Of a stretch of 64,000 nt of DNA, positions 15,985 to 25,439 are shown piece by piece. Under the pieces are notes generated by a model that made no database searches, was not told where the DNA came from, and saw nothing but the letters and a program-made list of their open reading frames with translations. The position numbers and the translations under genes are program-made. Location: assembly GCA_963739615.1 (NCBI GenBank), contig CAVUBD010000015.1, positions 191,820 to 255,819 of the forward strand. The letters run 5' to 3'. The DNA is from Palsa-504 sp963739615. Its GTDB lineage: Bacteria; Actinomycetota; Actinomycetes; Streptosporangiales; Streptosporangiaceae. The stretch's first letter is position 1; each line of letters begins with the position of its first letter.

Positions 15985-16107
15985 GCCCGCCGCGCGCGCG
16001 ATGACGTATGAGACAGCTTGTCCGATCGCATGATGCCCAGGGGTACCGTCTTCCCAGGCATCTGAACTGCCGGGAAGCCGGTTCCGGATCTTCGTGTGCC
16101 ACTGTCC

Positions 16108-16120
16108 CCCCTATCAGGGG
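16108..16120. promoter_or_regulatory. Inverted repeat CCCCT-ATC-AGGGG
   Basis: Short G/C-run dyad flanked by TATGG, in the 256-bp gap upstream of the FAD oxidoreductase. The form recalls CsoR/FrmR-type operators, but no such regulator is present. A weaker relative occurs at 47169-47183. Confidence 0.3.
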
Positions 16121-16187
16121 TATGGCATCACACGATGACGGTCGGCACCCGCCCGGCCGGAGCGGGCTCGCGCCCCGAGCGCGAAAC

Positions 16188-16697
16188 CTAGCCCAGGTAG
16201 TAGTCGGCAGGGAGGTTGGCCTCGATGGCGGCGAGCACCTCGGGGGCGTCAGGTTCGGTCCGGGGGCGGAACCGCGCCGCCACCGTCCCGTCGGGCCGGA
16301 CCAGGAACTTCTCGAAGTTCCACTGGATGTCGCCGGCCTCGTCGGCCGCGTCGGGCACCGCGGTCAGAAGGCTGTAGACCGGGTGCCGCCCGGGCCCGTT
16401 CACCTCGATCTTCTCGAACATAGGGAACGTGACGCCGTAGGTCGCCGAGCAGAACACGGCGATCTCGTCGGCGGTGCCTGGCTCCTGCCCGCCGAACTGG
16501 TTGCACGGAAAGCCCACCACCGCGAAACCGCGGTCGGCGAACTGCTCGTGCAACTGCTCAAGGGCGGTGTACTGCGGCGTCAGCCCGCACTTGGAGGCCA
16601 CGTTCACGACCAGCAGCGTCCGGCCGTCCAGTCCAGCGGAGCCGAGCGAGGAGTCCTGTCCGGAAAGGGTCTTAACGGGGATATCACGTATGGTCAC
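16188..16697 (-). CDS. Glutathione peroxidase-family (thioredoxin-dependent) peroxidase
   Basis: 169-aa thiol peroxidase that reduces hydroperoxides, in actinomycetes usually with thioredoxin rather than glutathione. Catalytic residues: Cys in NVASKCGLTPQY, Gln in GFPCNQFGGQEPG, Trp/Asn in QWNFEKFLV. The resolving-cysteine segment near the CNQFGG loop is present. It starts 10 bp after the Rieske oxygenase stop, so the two are probably co-transcribed, with the peroxidase protecting against oxygenase by-products. Confidence 0.94.
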   Translation of the reverse strand: MTIRDIPVKTLSGQDSSLGSAGLDGRTLLVVNVASKCGLTPQYTALEQLHEQFADRGFAVVGFPCNQFGGQEPGTADEIAVFCSATYGVTFPMFEKIEVNGPGRHPVYSLLTAVPDAADEAGDIQWNFEKFLVRPDGTVAARFRPRTEPDAPEVLAAIEANLPADYYLG

Positions 16698-16706
16698 GCA
16701 ACTACG

Positions 16707-17891
16707 CTACCGGGCGCTCCACACCGGCCGGCCGAGGTAGGCCCGGGCGACGGTCGTCACGTAGGAGTACACCGCGTCCTCGGCGGGCGACAGCGGCCCG
16801 GGGGAGGCCAACGGCGAGGAAAGTCCCCGCTGCACGGACTCGCACGCCGCCCAGTCCTGCCGGTTGGTGATATCCCAGAACTCCACCGCGTAGCCAGGGT
16901 CGAACGACGGCGACGCGACCGCCTCAGGCGCGAACGCCCAGGTGCACTCGATCCGCGTCCGGCCGGCCGCGACCGGCACCAGCCGGTGCGTCATCACGTA
17001 GTCGGGATGCAGGCTCAGCAGCACGTTCGGGAAGATGTTGACGTAGATGACCGTCCGCAGGCCGCGGGAGTCGAGGCCGCGGAGCGGCACGCCGCCGCTG
17101 CGGCCGTCCAGCGACATCGTCGTCATCCCGTCGCGCAGGTCCATCCAGCCGCCGATCCAGGCGCCGTCGGCGGCGTAGTTCTCGCCGCTCTTCGGCGGGC
17201 TGACCCGGCACAGCTCCGGATGGATGGAGGGGCAGTGGTAGCACTCGTGGTAGTTCTCTGTGAGGATCTTCCAGTTCGCGGTGGCGTCGTACTCGTGCGT
17301 CCCGGCGGTCACCAGCCGCTCCGGCTCGTACGGCGCGACGATCTCGTCCAGCTTGGCCAGCGCCTCGACCAGCGAGCCGCAGACGCCGCCCGAGCAGTCC
17401 ACGAACACCAGGCCGTGCCACTCGGCCGCCGGCAGCTGGGGCAGCCCCCACTGACCGAAGTCGAATCCGGGCCGCCGCCTGAAGCCGGCCGCCCCGCGCA
17501 GCTCGCCGTCCAGCGAATAGGTCCACGCGTGGTAAGGGCAGATGATCGTCCGCTCCCGGACGGATTCACCGCACGCTAGCAGCTCGTGGCCGCGGTGCCT
17601 GCAGCTGTTCGCGAACGCCCGCAGCTCCCCGTCCTCGCCGCGGACAAGCAGCACGCCGCCCTCCCCGGTGGCTTCGGCGCGCTGGTCGCCTGGTTCGCGC
17701 AGCTGCTCGCTGCGCGCCACGCACATCCAGCCGCCGCCGAACAAGTGCCGCTGCTCCCACGCGAACACCGCGGGGTCCACGTACGCCGCCCGGGGCAGCA
17801 TCCGGCTCTCCCCGAACGGCCGCAGCGACTTCTCGAGCTCCCCCCGGTCCACCGGAGCCGGAGGAAGAGCGGCAAATTCTTGACTGACCAT
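16707..17891 (-). CDS. Rieske [2Fe-2S] ring-hydroxylating/demethylating oxygenase, alpha subunit
   Basis: 394-aa terminal oxygenase. The Rieske centre is formed by CRHRGHELL and CPYHAWTYSLDG (C-x-H, C-x2-H). The mononuclear iron site is ENYHECYHCPSIHPEL with a later Asp. The C-terminal domain is of the START-like RHO alpha type (VIYVNIFPNVLLSLHPDYVM). The pattern resembles choline, carnitine or betaine monooxygenases more than aromatic dioxygenases. No reductase or ferredoxin gene is adjacent. It heads a leftward cluster with the peroxidase, FAD oxidoreductase and aldo/keto reductase. Confidence 0.9.
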   Translation of the reverse strand: MVSQEFAALPPAPVDRGELEKSLRPFGESRMLPRAAYVDPAVFAWEQRHLFGGGWMCVARSEQLREPGDQRAEATGEGGVLLVRGEDGELRAFANSCRHRGHELLACGESVRERTIICPYHAWTYSLDGELRGAAGFRRRPGFDFGQWGLPQLPAAEWHGLVFVDCSGGVCGSLVEALAKLDEIVAPYEPERLVTAGTHEYDATANWKILTENYHECYHCPSIHPELCRVSPPKSGENYAADGAWIGGWMDLRDGMTTMSLDGRSGGVPLRGLDSRGLRTVIYVNIFPNVLLSLHPDYVMTHRLVPVAAGRTRIECTWAFAPEAVASPSFDPGYAVEFWDITNRQDWAACESVQRGLSSPLASPGPLSPAEDAVYSYVTTVARAYLGRPVWSAR

Positions 17892-18007
17892 ACAGTCAAG
17901 ACTAAGCCGCCCGCCGGGCCCTGTCCAGCCGCCCGGCAGGCGCTTTGGTCCGCAGCCGTGCCGCGCCGCGCTTGCGGATCACCGGCCGTGGTACGGATAC
18001 TGCAAGC

Positions 18008-18403
18008 ATGGGCGACGACCGTAATGTGCTCGGCGGCGAGCTTGAGCCATGTGGAACCGATCCGCTGACTGGTTTCTACCGGGACGGGTGTTGCACCACC
18101 GGACCTGAGGATCTGGGCAGCCACACCATCTGCGCGGTCGTGACCGCGGAATTCCTGGAGCACCAGCGCCGGATCGGCAACGATCTCAGTACGCCGATGC
18201 CCCAGTTCAGGTTCCCCGGGCTGGTGCCGGGGGACAGGTGGTGCGTGACGGCGGCCAACTGGCTGCAGGCGCATCGCGACGGCGCCGCCGCCCCGGTGGT
18301 GCTGGCGTCGACCCATCAGCGCGCGCTTGAGGTCGTCCCGCTGGAAATCCTCAAGCGGTACTCCGTCGACGTCCCCGCCGACCTCGGCGCCCTCGAAGAG
18401 TAA
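18008..18403 (+). CDS. DUF2237 family protein
   Basis: 131-aa conserved protein matching DUF2237 along its whole length: NVLGGELEPCGTDPLTGFYR, DGCCTTGPEDLGSHTICAVV, TAEFLEHQRRIGND, FPGLVPGDRWCVTAANWL, and PVVLASTHQRALEVVPLEIL. The paired cysteines and acidic residues are conserved and may bind a ligand, but the function of the family is unknown. ATG 18008 starts exactly at the conserved N-terminus. It is divergent from the Rieske gene. Confidence 0.88.
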   Translation: MGDDRNVLGGELEPCGTDPLTGFYRDGCCTTGPEDLGSHTICAVVTAEFLEHQRRIGNDLSTPMPQFRFPGLVPGDRWCVTAANWLQAHRDGAAAPVVLASTHQRALEVVPLEILKRYSVDVPADLGALEE

Positions 18404-18627
18404 ACCAGGGCAAAGATCATTCGGCCGAACGGGCGCTGGTACCCGCCCCAGCCGACCCCGCCGCCCCCTCGCCAGCCGAACGAGCCGTCCTGTCCGCCGC
18501 AAGCAGCTCAAGCCACGTCCGCGGCGTCAGCGAGTAGGCGCCGGTGCTGCTCCTGGTGAAGTACCGTCAGGCCGCGCCCGGATTACGACATACTGGGGCG
18601 CGCCGCAGGTGGAGGGAGGTCGGTCCG
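18404..18627. other. Intergenic region without a recognised gene
   Basis: Minus strand reads AYSLTPRTWLELLAADRTAR for a short stretch, which looks like a protein tail but is not assignable. It contains the TTCGGCCGAA palindrome near 18420. Otherwise nothing recognised. Confidence 0.4.
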
Positions 18628-20646
18628 GTGCGCTCAGGAACAGCAGTCGCCGCGCTCGTCATGGTGGCCGTGAGCACGCTCCTCGCGTCCGCGTGCTCAG
18701 GCCCGGCCGCCCCCCGTCCGGCCAGGCCGACATCCGCGCCCGAGCGCCCGGCCATCGCCACCGTGCTCCAGGTCAGGCCGGCGCCGTACCAGCTGCCTGC
18801 CGCGCTGTCACGCGAGGTCGCGCTGCCCGCCGCGAACGGCCTGCTGATCGCCGGCGGACTGACGCCGCAGGGGCCATCGAACGACGCGGTGACCGGGCTC
18901 GACCCGGTCACAGGCGCCACCCGCGCCGCCGGCCGCCTGGCGGCCGCGACCCATGACGCCGCGGGCGCCGTCCTCGGCGGGCGGGCGTACGTGTTCGGCG
19001 GGGGAACCGCGGCCAGCGTGCCCACGATCCAGGCCATCACCCCGGGCTCGGCGGCGGCCGTCGTGGGACAGCTGCCTGCCGCCCGTTCGGACGTCGGCGC
19101 GGTCACGGTGATCCCGCAGAACAGCGGCGGATCGGTCGCCTACCTGATCGGCGGCTACGACGGAACCACGCTGAACCCGGACGTCCTCGCCACCGCGGAC
19201 GGCAGGCACTTCCGCGTGGCGGCGCGGCTGCCGGTGCCGGTGCGGTACGCGGGAGTGGCCGCGGCCGCGGGCCAGCTCTGGGTCTTCGGCGGCCAGACCG
19301 CCGCCGGCCAGACCGGCGCCATCCAGCGGATCAGCCCGGCGACCGGCGCGGCCACGGTGGCGGGGCACCTGCCGCAGCCCCTGCAGGGCGCGAGCGTCAT
19401 CGTCTTGGCCGGGCAGGTTTACGTCGCGGGCGGCGCGACGGCGGGGCGGACCAGCGCCACGGTGTACCGGTTCGACCCGGCGACATCCACCGTGACCGTC
19501 GCGGGTGAGCTGCCGGTTCCGGTCGCTTACGCGGCCGCCGCCGTGACCAGGGAGGCGGCCGGCGAGGTCGGCTACCTGATCGGCGGCGAAGACGGCCAGC
19601 GCCTCGTCCCGGCGGTGACGACATTCCGGCTGGTTCCGGCCGGGGACGCGGTACCGGCCGCGGCCGCGGCCCCGTGGCTTGCCCCGGCGGCCGGCCCGGC
19701 CCGGCTCGCGCCGGGGTCGGACCCGTCCGTGCTGCCCGGCGACATCCTCATCGCCGACCACAGGAACAACCGCTTGCTGATCATCGACCCGCAGGGCCGC
19801 GTCAGGTGGGAATTCCCGCGGCCCGGCGATCTCGCGCCTGGCCAGACGTTCCTGGTGCCTGACGACGCGTTCTTCTCACCCGATGGCCGGTCCATCGTCG
19901 TGACCCAGGAAGACGAGTATGTCATCAGCGTGATCTCGGTCGCCGCCAGCAAGATCGTCTACCGGTACGGCGTGCCTGGCCGCCCGGGCGCCGGACCCGA
20001 CCACCTGTTCAACCCCGACGACGCCATGCTCACCCCGGGCGGTGTCATCGTGTCCGCCGACATCAAGAACTGCCGCGTCGTGCTGATCACGCCGCCCGCG
20101 CACACCCTGACCCGGGTCATCGGCCAGACGACACAGCAGTGCGAGCACGATCCGCCCCGGCGGTTCGGCAGCCCGAACGGCGCGTTCCCGCTGACCGACG
20201 GGCACTACCTGGTCACGGAGATCAACGGCGACTGGGCCAGCGAGCTGTCCTTGGCCGGGGCCGTGTCCTGGTCCGCGAACCCGCCGGGAACGCTGTACCC
20301 GTCCGACACCAACGAGGTCTACCCGGGGCGGTACCTGACCGCCGACTACTCCGACCCCGGCCAGATCGTCGAGTTCACCTCCGCCGGCCGCCTGCTGTGG
20401 CGGATGGGCGGATTCAACCAGCCCTCGCTGGCGATACCGCTGCCCAACGGTGACATCCTGCTCAACGATGACTTCAATCACCGCGTCTGCGTCGTCGACC
20501 CGGCGACCAACCGGATCGTGTGGCAGTACGGTCACACCGGGGTCGCCGGAAGCGGGCCGGGGTACCTCGACGATCCCGACGGGGTGGACCTTGTCCCGCC
20601 CGACTCGCTGACGATCACGCACGCCTCGACGATGGGAGAGCCATGA
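18628..20646 (+). CDS. Lipoprotein with Kelch-like and NHL/PQQ-like beta-propellers
   Basis: 672-aa extracytoplasmic lipoprotein. GTG 18628 follows GGAGGGAGG and opens a signal peptide with lipobox LLASAC. Residues about 65-370 hold repeated Kelch-like blades (AYVFGGG, YLIGGYDG, LWVFGGQ, VYVAGGA, YLIGGEDGQ). Residues about 390-660 hold a second propeller with blades such as ILIADHRNNRLLIIDPQGRV, YPGRYLTADYSDPGQIVEF and RVCVVDPATNRIVWQYG. Members act as sugar- or protein-binding surface platforms or enzymes of unknown substrate. Its stop overlaps the next start (ATGA). Confidence 0.85.
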   Translation: MRSGTAVAALVMVAVSTLLASACSGPAAPRPARPTSAPERPAIATVLQVRPAPYQLPAALSREVALPAANGLLIAGGLTPQGPSNDAVTGLDPVTGATRAAGRLAAATHDAAGAVLGGRAYVFGGGTAASVPTIQAITPGSAAAVVGQLPAARSDVGAVTVIPQNSGGSVAYLIGGYDGTTLNPDVLATADGRHFRVAARLPVPVRYAGVAAAAGQLWVFGGQTAAGQTGAIQRISPATGAATVAGHLPQPLQGASVIVLAGQVYVAGGATAGRTSATVYRFDPATSTVTVAGELPVPVAYAAAAVTREAAGEVGYLIGGEDGQRLVPAVTTFRLVPAGDAVPAAAAAPWLAPAAGPARLAPGSDPSVLPGDILIADHRNNRLLIIDPQGRVRWEFPRPGDLAPGQTFLVPDDAFFSPDGRSIVVTQEDEYVISVISVAASKIVYRYGVPGRPGAGPDHLFNPDDAMLTPGGVIVSADIKNCRVVLITPPAHTLTRVIGQTTQQCEHDPPRRFGSPNGAFPLTDGHYLVTEINGDWASELSLAGAVSWSANPPGTLYPSDTNEVYPGRYLTADYSDPGQIVEFTSAGRLLWRMGGFNQPSLAIPLPNGDILLNDDFNHRVCVVDPATNRIVWQYGHTGVAGSGPGYLDDPDGVDLVPPDSLTITHASTMGEP

Positions 20647-21425
20647 CCCGCCGTGGTATCAGACCGGCCAGTATCAGACCGGCCAGTATCAGACCGGCCA
20701 GTATCAGACCGGCCAGTATCAGACCGGCCAGTATCAGACCGGCCAGTATCAGACCGGCCAGTATCAGACCGGCCAGTATCAGACCGGCCAGTATCAGACC
20801 GGCCAGCTCCGGAACGGCCGGTTCCGGAATGGCCAGCTCCGGGACGCCGGCCCGGCTCCGGTCCTTCGACCCCGTCCGTCTCGCCGACCTGGAGTACCGG
20901 GCCTGGGTCGGGTACTACCTGCGCAAGTGGCCGCAGGTGCTGATGGCTTCCGTCGGGCTGGTCCGGGCCGGTTTCGGCTTGGACTGGTACCGGACCATGC
21001 ACGGCGCCTGGCTGGTGCTGCGGGCCCAGCAGCTGTGGGCCCCGTTCCCTGATAACCAGCCCGACCAGGCCCGGGCCTGCATGCGGCGGTTCTACGCGCT
21101 GGTCAGGCTGACCTACGGCGAGCCCGCCAACCCGGCGCGAGCCGCCGAGCTCGAGGTGGACTGGTGGCGGGCACACCGGGAGCGCCAGCACGCCCGGGGA
21201 TCCGGCGGCGACGACCTGGTCGACTCGCTCACCCGCCTGTACAGCTACCTCTACGGTGAGCCCGAGGCCGAGCTCAGGCCCGCCGCCATGTACCGGGCCG
21301 AGGCCATGGACCTGTCCGATCAGTGGATCAGCCAGGGCTGCCTACCCGACAGCCCGCTGCTTCCGCTTGAGCACGCAGCCCTGGTCCGCGCCTACGCCGC
21401 CCTGCTCTCCGTCGTCCACCATTAG
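20643..21425 (+). CDS. Conserved hypothetical protein with ten N-terminal IRPAS repeats
   Basis: 260 aa. The ATG overlaps the stop of the beta-propeller lipoprotein, so they are coupled. Residues 6-55 are ten identical IRPAS pentapeptides from a 150-bp array of 15-bp units. After a Ser/Gly linker the conserved domain has LADLEYRAWVGYYLRKWPQV, GAWLVLRAQQLWAPFPDNQP, YALVRLTYGEPANPARAAEL, VDWWRAHRERQH and SLTRLYSYLYG. I recall similar proteins in other actinomycetes, all uncharacterised. The repeat-free domain begins near residue 70. The last codons lie within a second, 16-bp array. Confidence 0.75.
   Translation: MTRRGIRPASIRPASIRPASIRPASIRPASIRPASIRPASIRPASIRPASIRPASSGTAGSGMASSGTPARLRSFDPVRLADLEYRAWVGYYLRKWPQVLMASVGLVRAGFGLDWYRTMHGAWLVLRAQQLWAPFPDNQPDQARACMRRFYALVRLTYGEPANPARAAELEVDWWRAHRERQHARGSGGDDLVDSLTRLYSYLYGEPEAELRPAAMYRAEAMDLSDQWISQGCLPDSPLLPLEHAALVRAYAALLSVVHH
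20658..20807. repeat. 15-bp tandem repeat, 10 copies
   Basis: ATCAGACCGGCCAGT repeated with almost no divergence, encoding IRPAS. Confidence 0.97.
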
Positions 21426-21489
21426 GGTCGTCCACCATTAGGGTCGTCCACCATTAGGGTCGTCCACCATTAGGGTCGTCCACCGCTAG
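21411..21489. repeat. 16-bp tandem repeat spanning the stop codon, 4 copies plus partial
   Basis: GTCGTCCACCATTAGG repeated head to tail. The first copy encodes the C-terminal VVHH and TAG of the IRPAS-repeat protein; the later copies lie in the 3' non-coding region. The 16-bp unit is not a multiple of three. Confidence 0.95.
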
Positions 21490-21617
21490 TCGCCGACTTG
21501 CCCGGCTGCGAACCCTATCCAGACCGCGCTGACCGTCGCGCGGGTCGGCTAGCACCCGATGCGGTAGCCTGGGCGGGCCCTGACCTCAGAGCCGGGCGTT
21601 AGGGAGAGAAAACGCCT

Positions 21618-22064
21618 ATGGCCGCCACGCTTGTCCAGATCCTGCTCGCGCCGGATACCAGGCCCAAGGTGATCGCCGACTGTCAGCAGCTCATCCATCA
21701 GGAGATCGCGGGCAAGTCAGGGATATCCGGGATCGCGGTCAAGCTCGCGTACAAGACGGTGAGTGCCGTCGCGCCGGGCCATGTCCACCACCTAGTGGAA
21801 TCCATGCTGCCGCAGATGGTCGGCGAGCTTGAGCCGTACTGGGCGGAGTTCGAGGTCTCCGGCGGCTCCGAGTTCGGCGATCACCTGGCCAAGCGCGGCG
21901 ACGACGTGTCCAAGGCGCTGCTTTCGGTGACCGACGCGCGCGCGGCTGCCTCCGGTCGGCCCGCCGTCGCCAAGGCCTACGCCGCCATCCGCGGCAGCGC
22001 CAGCAGGCACGTCGCCGCCGCACTCCCGCAAGTCGGCGCCCTGGTGCAGAAGTACGCTGCCTGA
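21618..22064 (+). CDS. Conserved actinobacterial helical protein (DUF6918-like)
   Basis: 148-aa soluble, mostly helical protein. Conserved-looking segments are LVQILLAPDTRPKVIADCQQ, LVESMLPQMVGELEPYWAEF, FGDHLAKRGDDVSKALLSVT and VAAALPQVGALVQKY. I recognise this as a widespread actinobacterial hypothetical family but not its function. ATG 21618 follows GGGAGAGAAAA. It stands alone between a repeat array and the convergent esterase gene. The family number is from memory and is uncertain. Confidence 0.7.
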   Translation: MAATLVQILLAPDTRPKVIADCQQLIHQEIAGKSGISGIAVKLAYKTVSAVAPGHVHHLVESMLPQMVGELEPYWAEFEVSGGSEFGDHLAKRGDDVSKALLSVTDARAAASGRPAVAKAYAAIRGSASRHVAAALPQVGALVQKYAA

Positions 22065-22102
22065 CCCGCCCCCGAGCCTGCCCAGGCTCCCTTCTTACGC
22101 AC

Positions 22103-23326
22103 TCAAAGTTCCGCAGACCCCGTAGGCAGGCGACCTGCGACCGAGAGGCGGGGGTGCTCTTCGAAGAACCGGATGAACTCGGCGCTGGCGTCTGGTCCGC
22201 GTGGGTCGGTGTAGGGCTCGTGCGGGATGCCGCCGGACCAGTGGTGTCCGCCCTGGTGGACAGTCCAGCATTCGGCCAGGGTCGCTCCGGTGGGGTCCTG
22301 GTAGCAGGTGCGGGTGTAGGCATGCCCGCCGGGGACCTGCCCGGCGCTGGTCACCGTGGCGGGCTGGGGGCCCGGCCGGCGGTCCGTGGTGGTCGCCGTG
22401 AGGGCATGCTCGATGAGGCCCGCGGCGTTGGCGGGGGCCACGGTCGCATCCCGGTCACCGTGGAAGACGATCAGAGGCAGCGGTTGCGCCGGGGGCCAGG
22501 CGGGGCGGGGCGCCCCCTGCCTCATCGCCGCGAAGGCAGAGGGCATGTCGCCGGCGGCGGCGTAGGCGAGCCCGGAGTGCACGCCGGCGGCGGCGTACAG
22601 ATCGGGGTAGACCGCGGCCATCACGGCGGCCATCGCGCCGCCGGCGGAGAACCCGGCCACGTACACCCGGTCGGCATCGACCCGGTAGTCGTCCATGACC
22701 TGGCGGGTGATCCCGGCGATCAGTGACGGCTCGCCGTCGTTGCGGCGCTGGTGCCCGGGGGCGAACCAGTTCCAGTACCGGCCTGCATTCGCTGAGCGGG
22801 GCTGTTCGGGGTAGGCGACGAGGAACGTCTTACGCTCGGCGAGGTCGTTCATGCCGGTAGCGGCGGCGAAGGCGGCTGCATCTTGGGTGCCGCCGTGCAG
22901 CATCACCACCAGTGGCACGGGCCCGCTGGTATAGCTGGCCGGGACGTAGAGCCGGTAGGCGCGGCTCCCGGCCGCGTTGGCGTAGGAGAAGGCGTCAAAC
23001 CGGCCCGCCGGCCGGTTGGCGGCCGGCACCGCGGGCCGCTGGGCGAGGCCGGGACCCGCTCCGCCCCGGGCGGGGAAAGCGCGGCGACGGATCCAGCTGG
23101 CCGGGATCCGCCGCGGCTGGATCCCTCCGGGCGATGGGGACGGGGGATCGAGGGAGCGGACCGGCGTGCCCGTGGCCTGGTCCGCGGTGTAGGACGTATC
23201 CGGTACGTGCGGGGTCACTACCGGACGGGCCAGGGTTTGCTGGATCAGCGCGGTTGCCTCGACCAGGCGCCCCTCACGGGTCAGGCGGGTGGCCTCAGCC
23301 ATCGCCGCCAGCTGGCGTGTATCCAT
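22103..23326 (-). CDS. PHB-depolymerase-like (LpqC/PhaZ type) esterase
   Basis: 407-aa alpha/beta hydrolase of the extracellular-type short-chain PHA depolymerase / LpqC family. It has the oxyanion segment LVVMLHGGTQDAAAFA, the nucleophile elbow VYVAGFSAGGAMAAVMAAVY (Ser), and the acid/His regions FHGDRDATVAPANA and HQGGHHWSGG. About 100 Pro/Arg-rich residues precede the catalytic domain and no signal peptide is apparent, suggesting an intracellular role. It lies 103 bp downstream of a CopG-type regulator on the same strand, a pairing seen in PHA-depolymerase operons. Confidence 0.87.
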   Translation of the reverse strand: MDTRQLAAMAEATRLTREGRLVEATALIQQTLARPVVTPHVPDTSYTADQATGTPVRSLDPPSPSPGGIQPRRIPASWIRRRAFPARGGAGPGLAQRPAVPAANRPAGRFDAFSYANAAGSRAYRLYVPASYTSGPVPLVVMLHGGTQDAAAFAAATGMNDLAERKTFLVAYPEQPRSANAGRYWNWFAPGHQRRNDGEPSLIAGITRQVMDDYRVDADRVYVAGFSAGGAMAAVMAAVYPDLYAAAGVHSGLAYAAAGDMPSAFAAMRQGAPRPAWPPAQPLPLIVFHGDRDATVAPANAAGLIEHALTATTTDRRPGPQPATVTSAGQVPGGHAYTRTCYQDPTGATLAECWTVHQGGHHWSGGIPHEPYTDPRGPDASAEFIRFFEEHPRLSVAGRLPTGSAEL

Positions 23327-23429
23327 GACGTATCCCTTCTCGGGGTTGTCTTTCGCGGGCCTGCTCGCGGGGCGGACCCGTTCGCTGGCGGGACCCGGCG
23401 CGCTGGGCAGCCGTCCTGATCGCGCGGGT

Positions 23430-23831
23430 TTAGGCGATGCGAGCCGCTAGGGCGGCCTTTACCGCGGTGGGAGCCCGGAAGGCGCCGAGTACTTCTACCG
23501 AGGCAATCGTGGCCAGGGCCAGCTGGGGGGAGACATCGGCGGCGATGGTCGCCAGCCCCAGCACCCGGATGTGGATCATCTGCCCCGTGTCGCGGATCTC
23601 CTCCAGATCGCGGCGGGTGTAATAGCAGTTGCCCAGAGTGAGGGTGCGCCGGGCTGCGGTCTGGTCGAGCACGTCGCCCCGGGTGGCGAGCTGGGTACGG
23701 ATAGCCGTGCGGATGAAATCGGTGCGGTTGGTGTAGAAGCCCTCCTGGACCAGCAGATCGATCTGCCCGAGGTCCACCAGCCCCAGGTTGATAGTGATCT
23801 TCTCGGTTTTCTCGCCCTCACCCTGCGCCAT
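23430..23831 (-). CDS. CopG/ribbon-helix-helix family regulator
   Basis: 133 aa. The N-terminus KITINLGLVDLGQIDLLV followed by TNRTDFIRTAIRTQLA is a ribbon-helix-helix DNA-binding unit (beta strand, then two helices). The C-terminal half, with DLEEIRDTGQMIHIRVLG, is typical of the longer CopG proteins that accompany PHB-depolymerase-like genes. ATG 23831 (MAQGEG) starts the conserved part. The start codon lies in a CCATCCATAT half-site and a full palindrome is 22 bp upstream, so the gene probably represses itself and the downstream esterase. Confidence 0.82.
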   Translation of the reverse strand: MAQGEGEKTEKITINLGLVDLGQIDLLVQEGFYTNRTDFIRTAIRTQLATRGDVLDQTAARRTLTLGNCYYTRRDLEEIRDTGQMIHIRVLGLATIAADVSPQLALATIASVEVLGAFRAPTAVKAALAARIA

Positions 23832-23865
23832 CCATATACCCTCTCCACACCATCCATATGGATGG
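23828..23865. promoter_or_regulatory. Palindromic operator pair for the CopG regulator
   Basis: A perfect 16-bp palindrome CCATCCATATGGATGG at 23850-23865, and the same half-site CCATCCATAT at 23828-23837 over the start codon, 22 bp apart (about two helical turns). This is the arrangement expected for cooperative binding by ribbon-helix-helix dimers. Confidence 0.65.
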
Positions 23866-24024
23866 TAACCCGGGAAGCGGCGGCGATGCAACGGCCGCGT
23901 AGCGGTTTTGCGTGATTTATCGTTTCGTCTACGCCTCGCGGCGCCGGGACGTAGCCGCCGCCACGGGACGCGGCTTGCCCGCCGTCATCGAAACACCCCG
24001 GCCCGTTCGGCCAAATGTTTATTA

Positions 24025-24039
24025 TGTTTATAGTAAACA
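24025..24039. promoter_or_regulatory. Inverted repeat TGTTTA-TAG-TAAACA
   Basis: Perfect 6+3+6 dyad, with an extra TGTTTA half just before it (24016-24021), in an AT-rich patch 27 bp before the ATG at 24066. Probably an operator and promoter of the truncated PPOX gene and the LLM gene. Confidence 0.5.
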
Positions 24040-24065
24040 GCGTGAACAATCGAGGGAGTTGCGCC

Positions 24066-24190
24066 ATGGCGTTCACCGAGGAAGAGGTCGCCTACCTCAA
24101 GTCGCAGCCGCTGGCCAGGATCGCCACCGTCGGCGCGGACGACCAGCCCGACGTCGCCCCGGTGGGTTTTGAGCGCTGTTCGGACAAGTC

Positions 24191-24194
<4 letters not shown>
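24066..24194 (+). pseudogene. 5' fragment of a PPOX-class (pyridoxamine oxidase-fold) gene
   Basis: 42 codons encoding AFTEEEVAYLKSQPLARIAT and DDQPDVAPVGFE, the N-terminus of PPOX-class F420-dependent proteins (usually about 130 residues), then unrelated residues and a stop. The stop overlaps the GTG of the LLM oxidoreductase. The rest has been deleted and the gene fused onto the next one. Promoter and RBS (GAGGGAGTTG) are intact, so it may now act as a leader cistron. Confidence 0.6.
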
Positions 24195-25303
<1,109 letters not shown>

Positions 25304-25439
25304 ACCCGCCCGGCGATCAGTTGTATTTCGCCGGCACCGTCGCCCCATGGCTGACCAGAAGGGTCGACGGATGTATCAGGGACGGTCCAAGCCCCTCTCT
25401 GAGGGTAAGCAGTTCAGCACTCAAGGGAGCGGAACCCAC

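Noticed and set aside
20658..20807. CRISPR array
   Set aside because: The repeats are contiguous 15-bp units without spacers, encode IRPAS in frame, and no cas gene is present.
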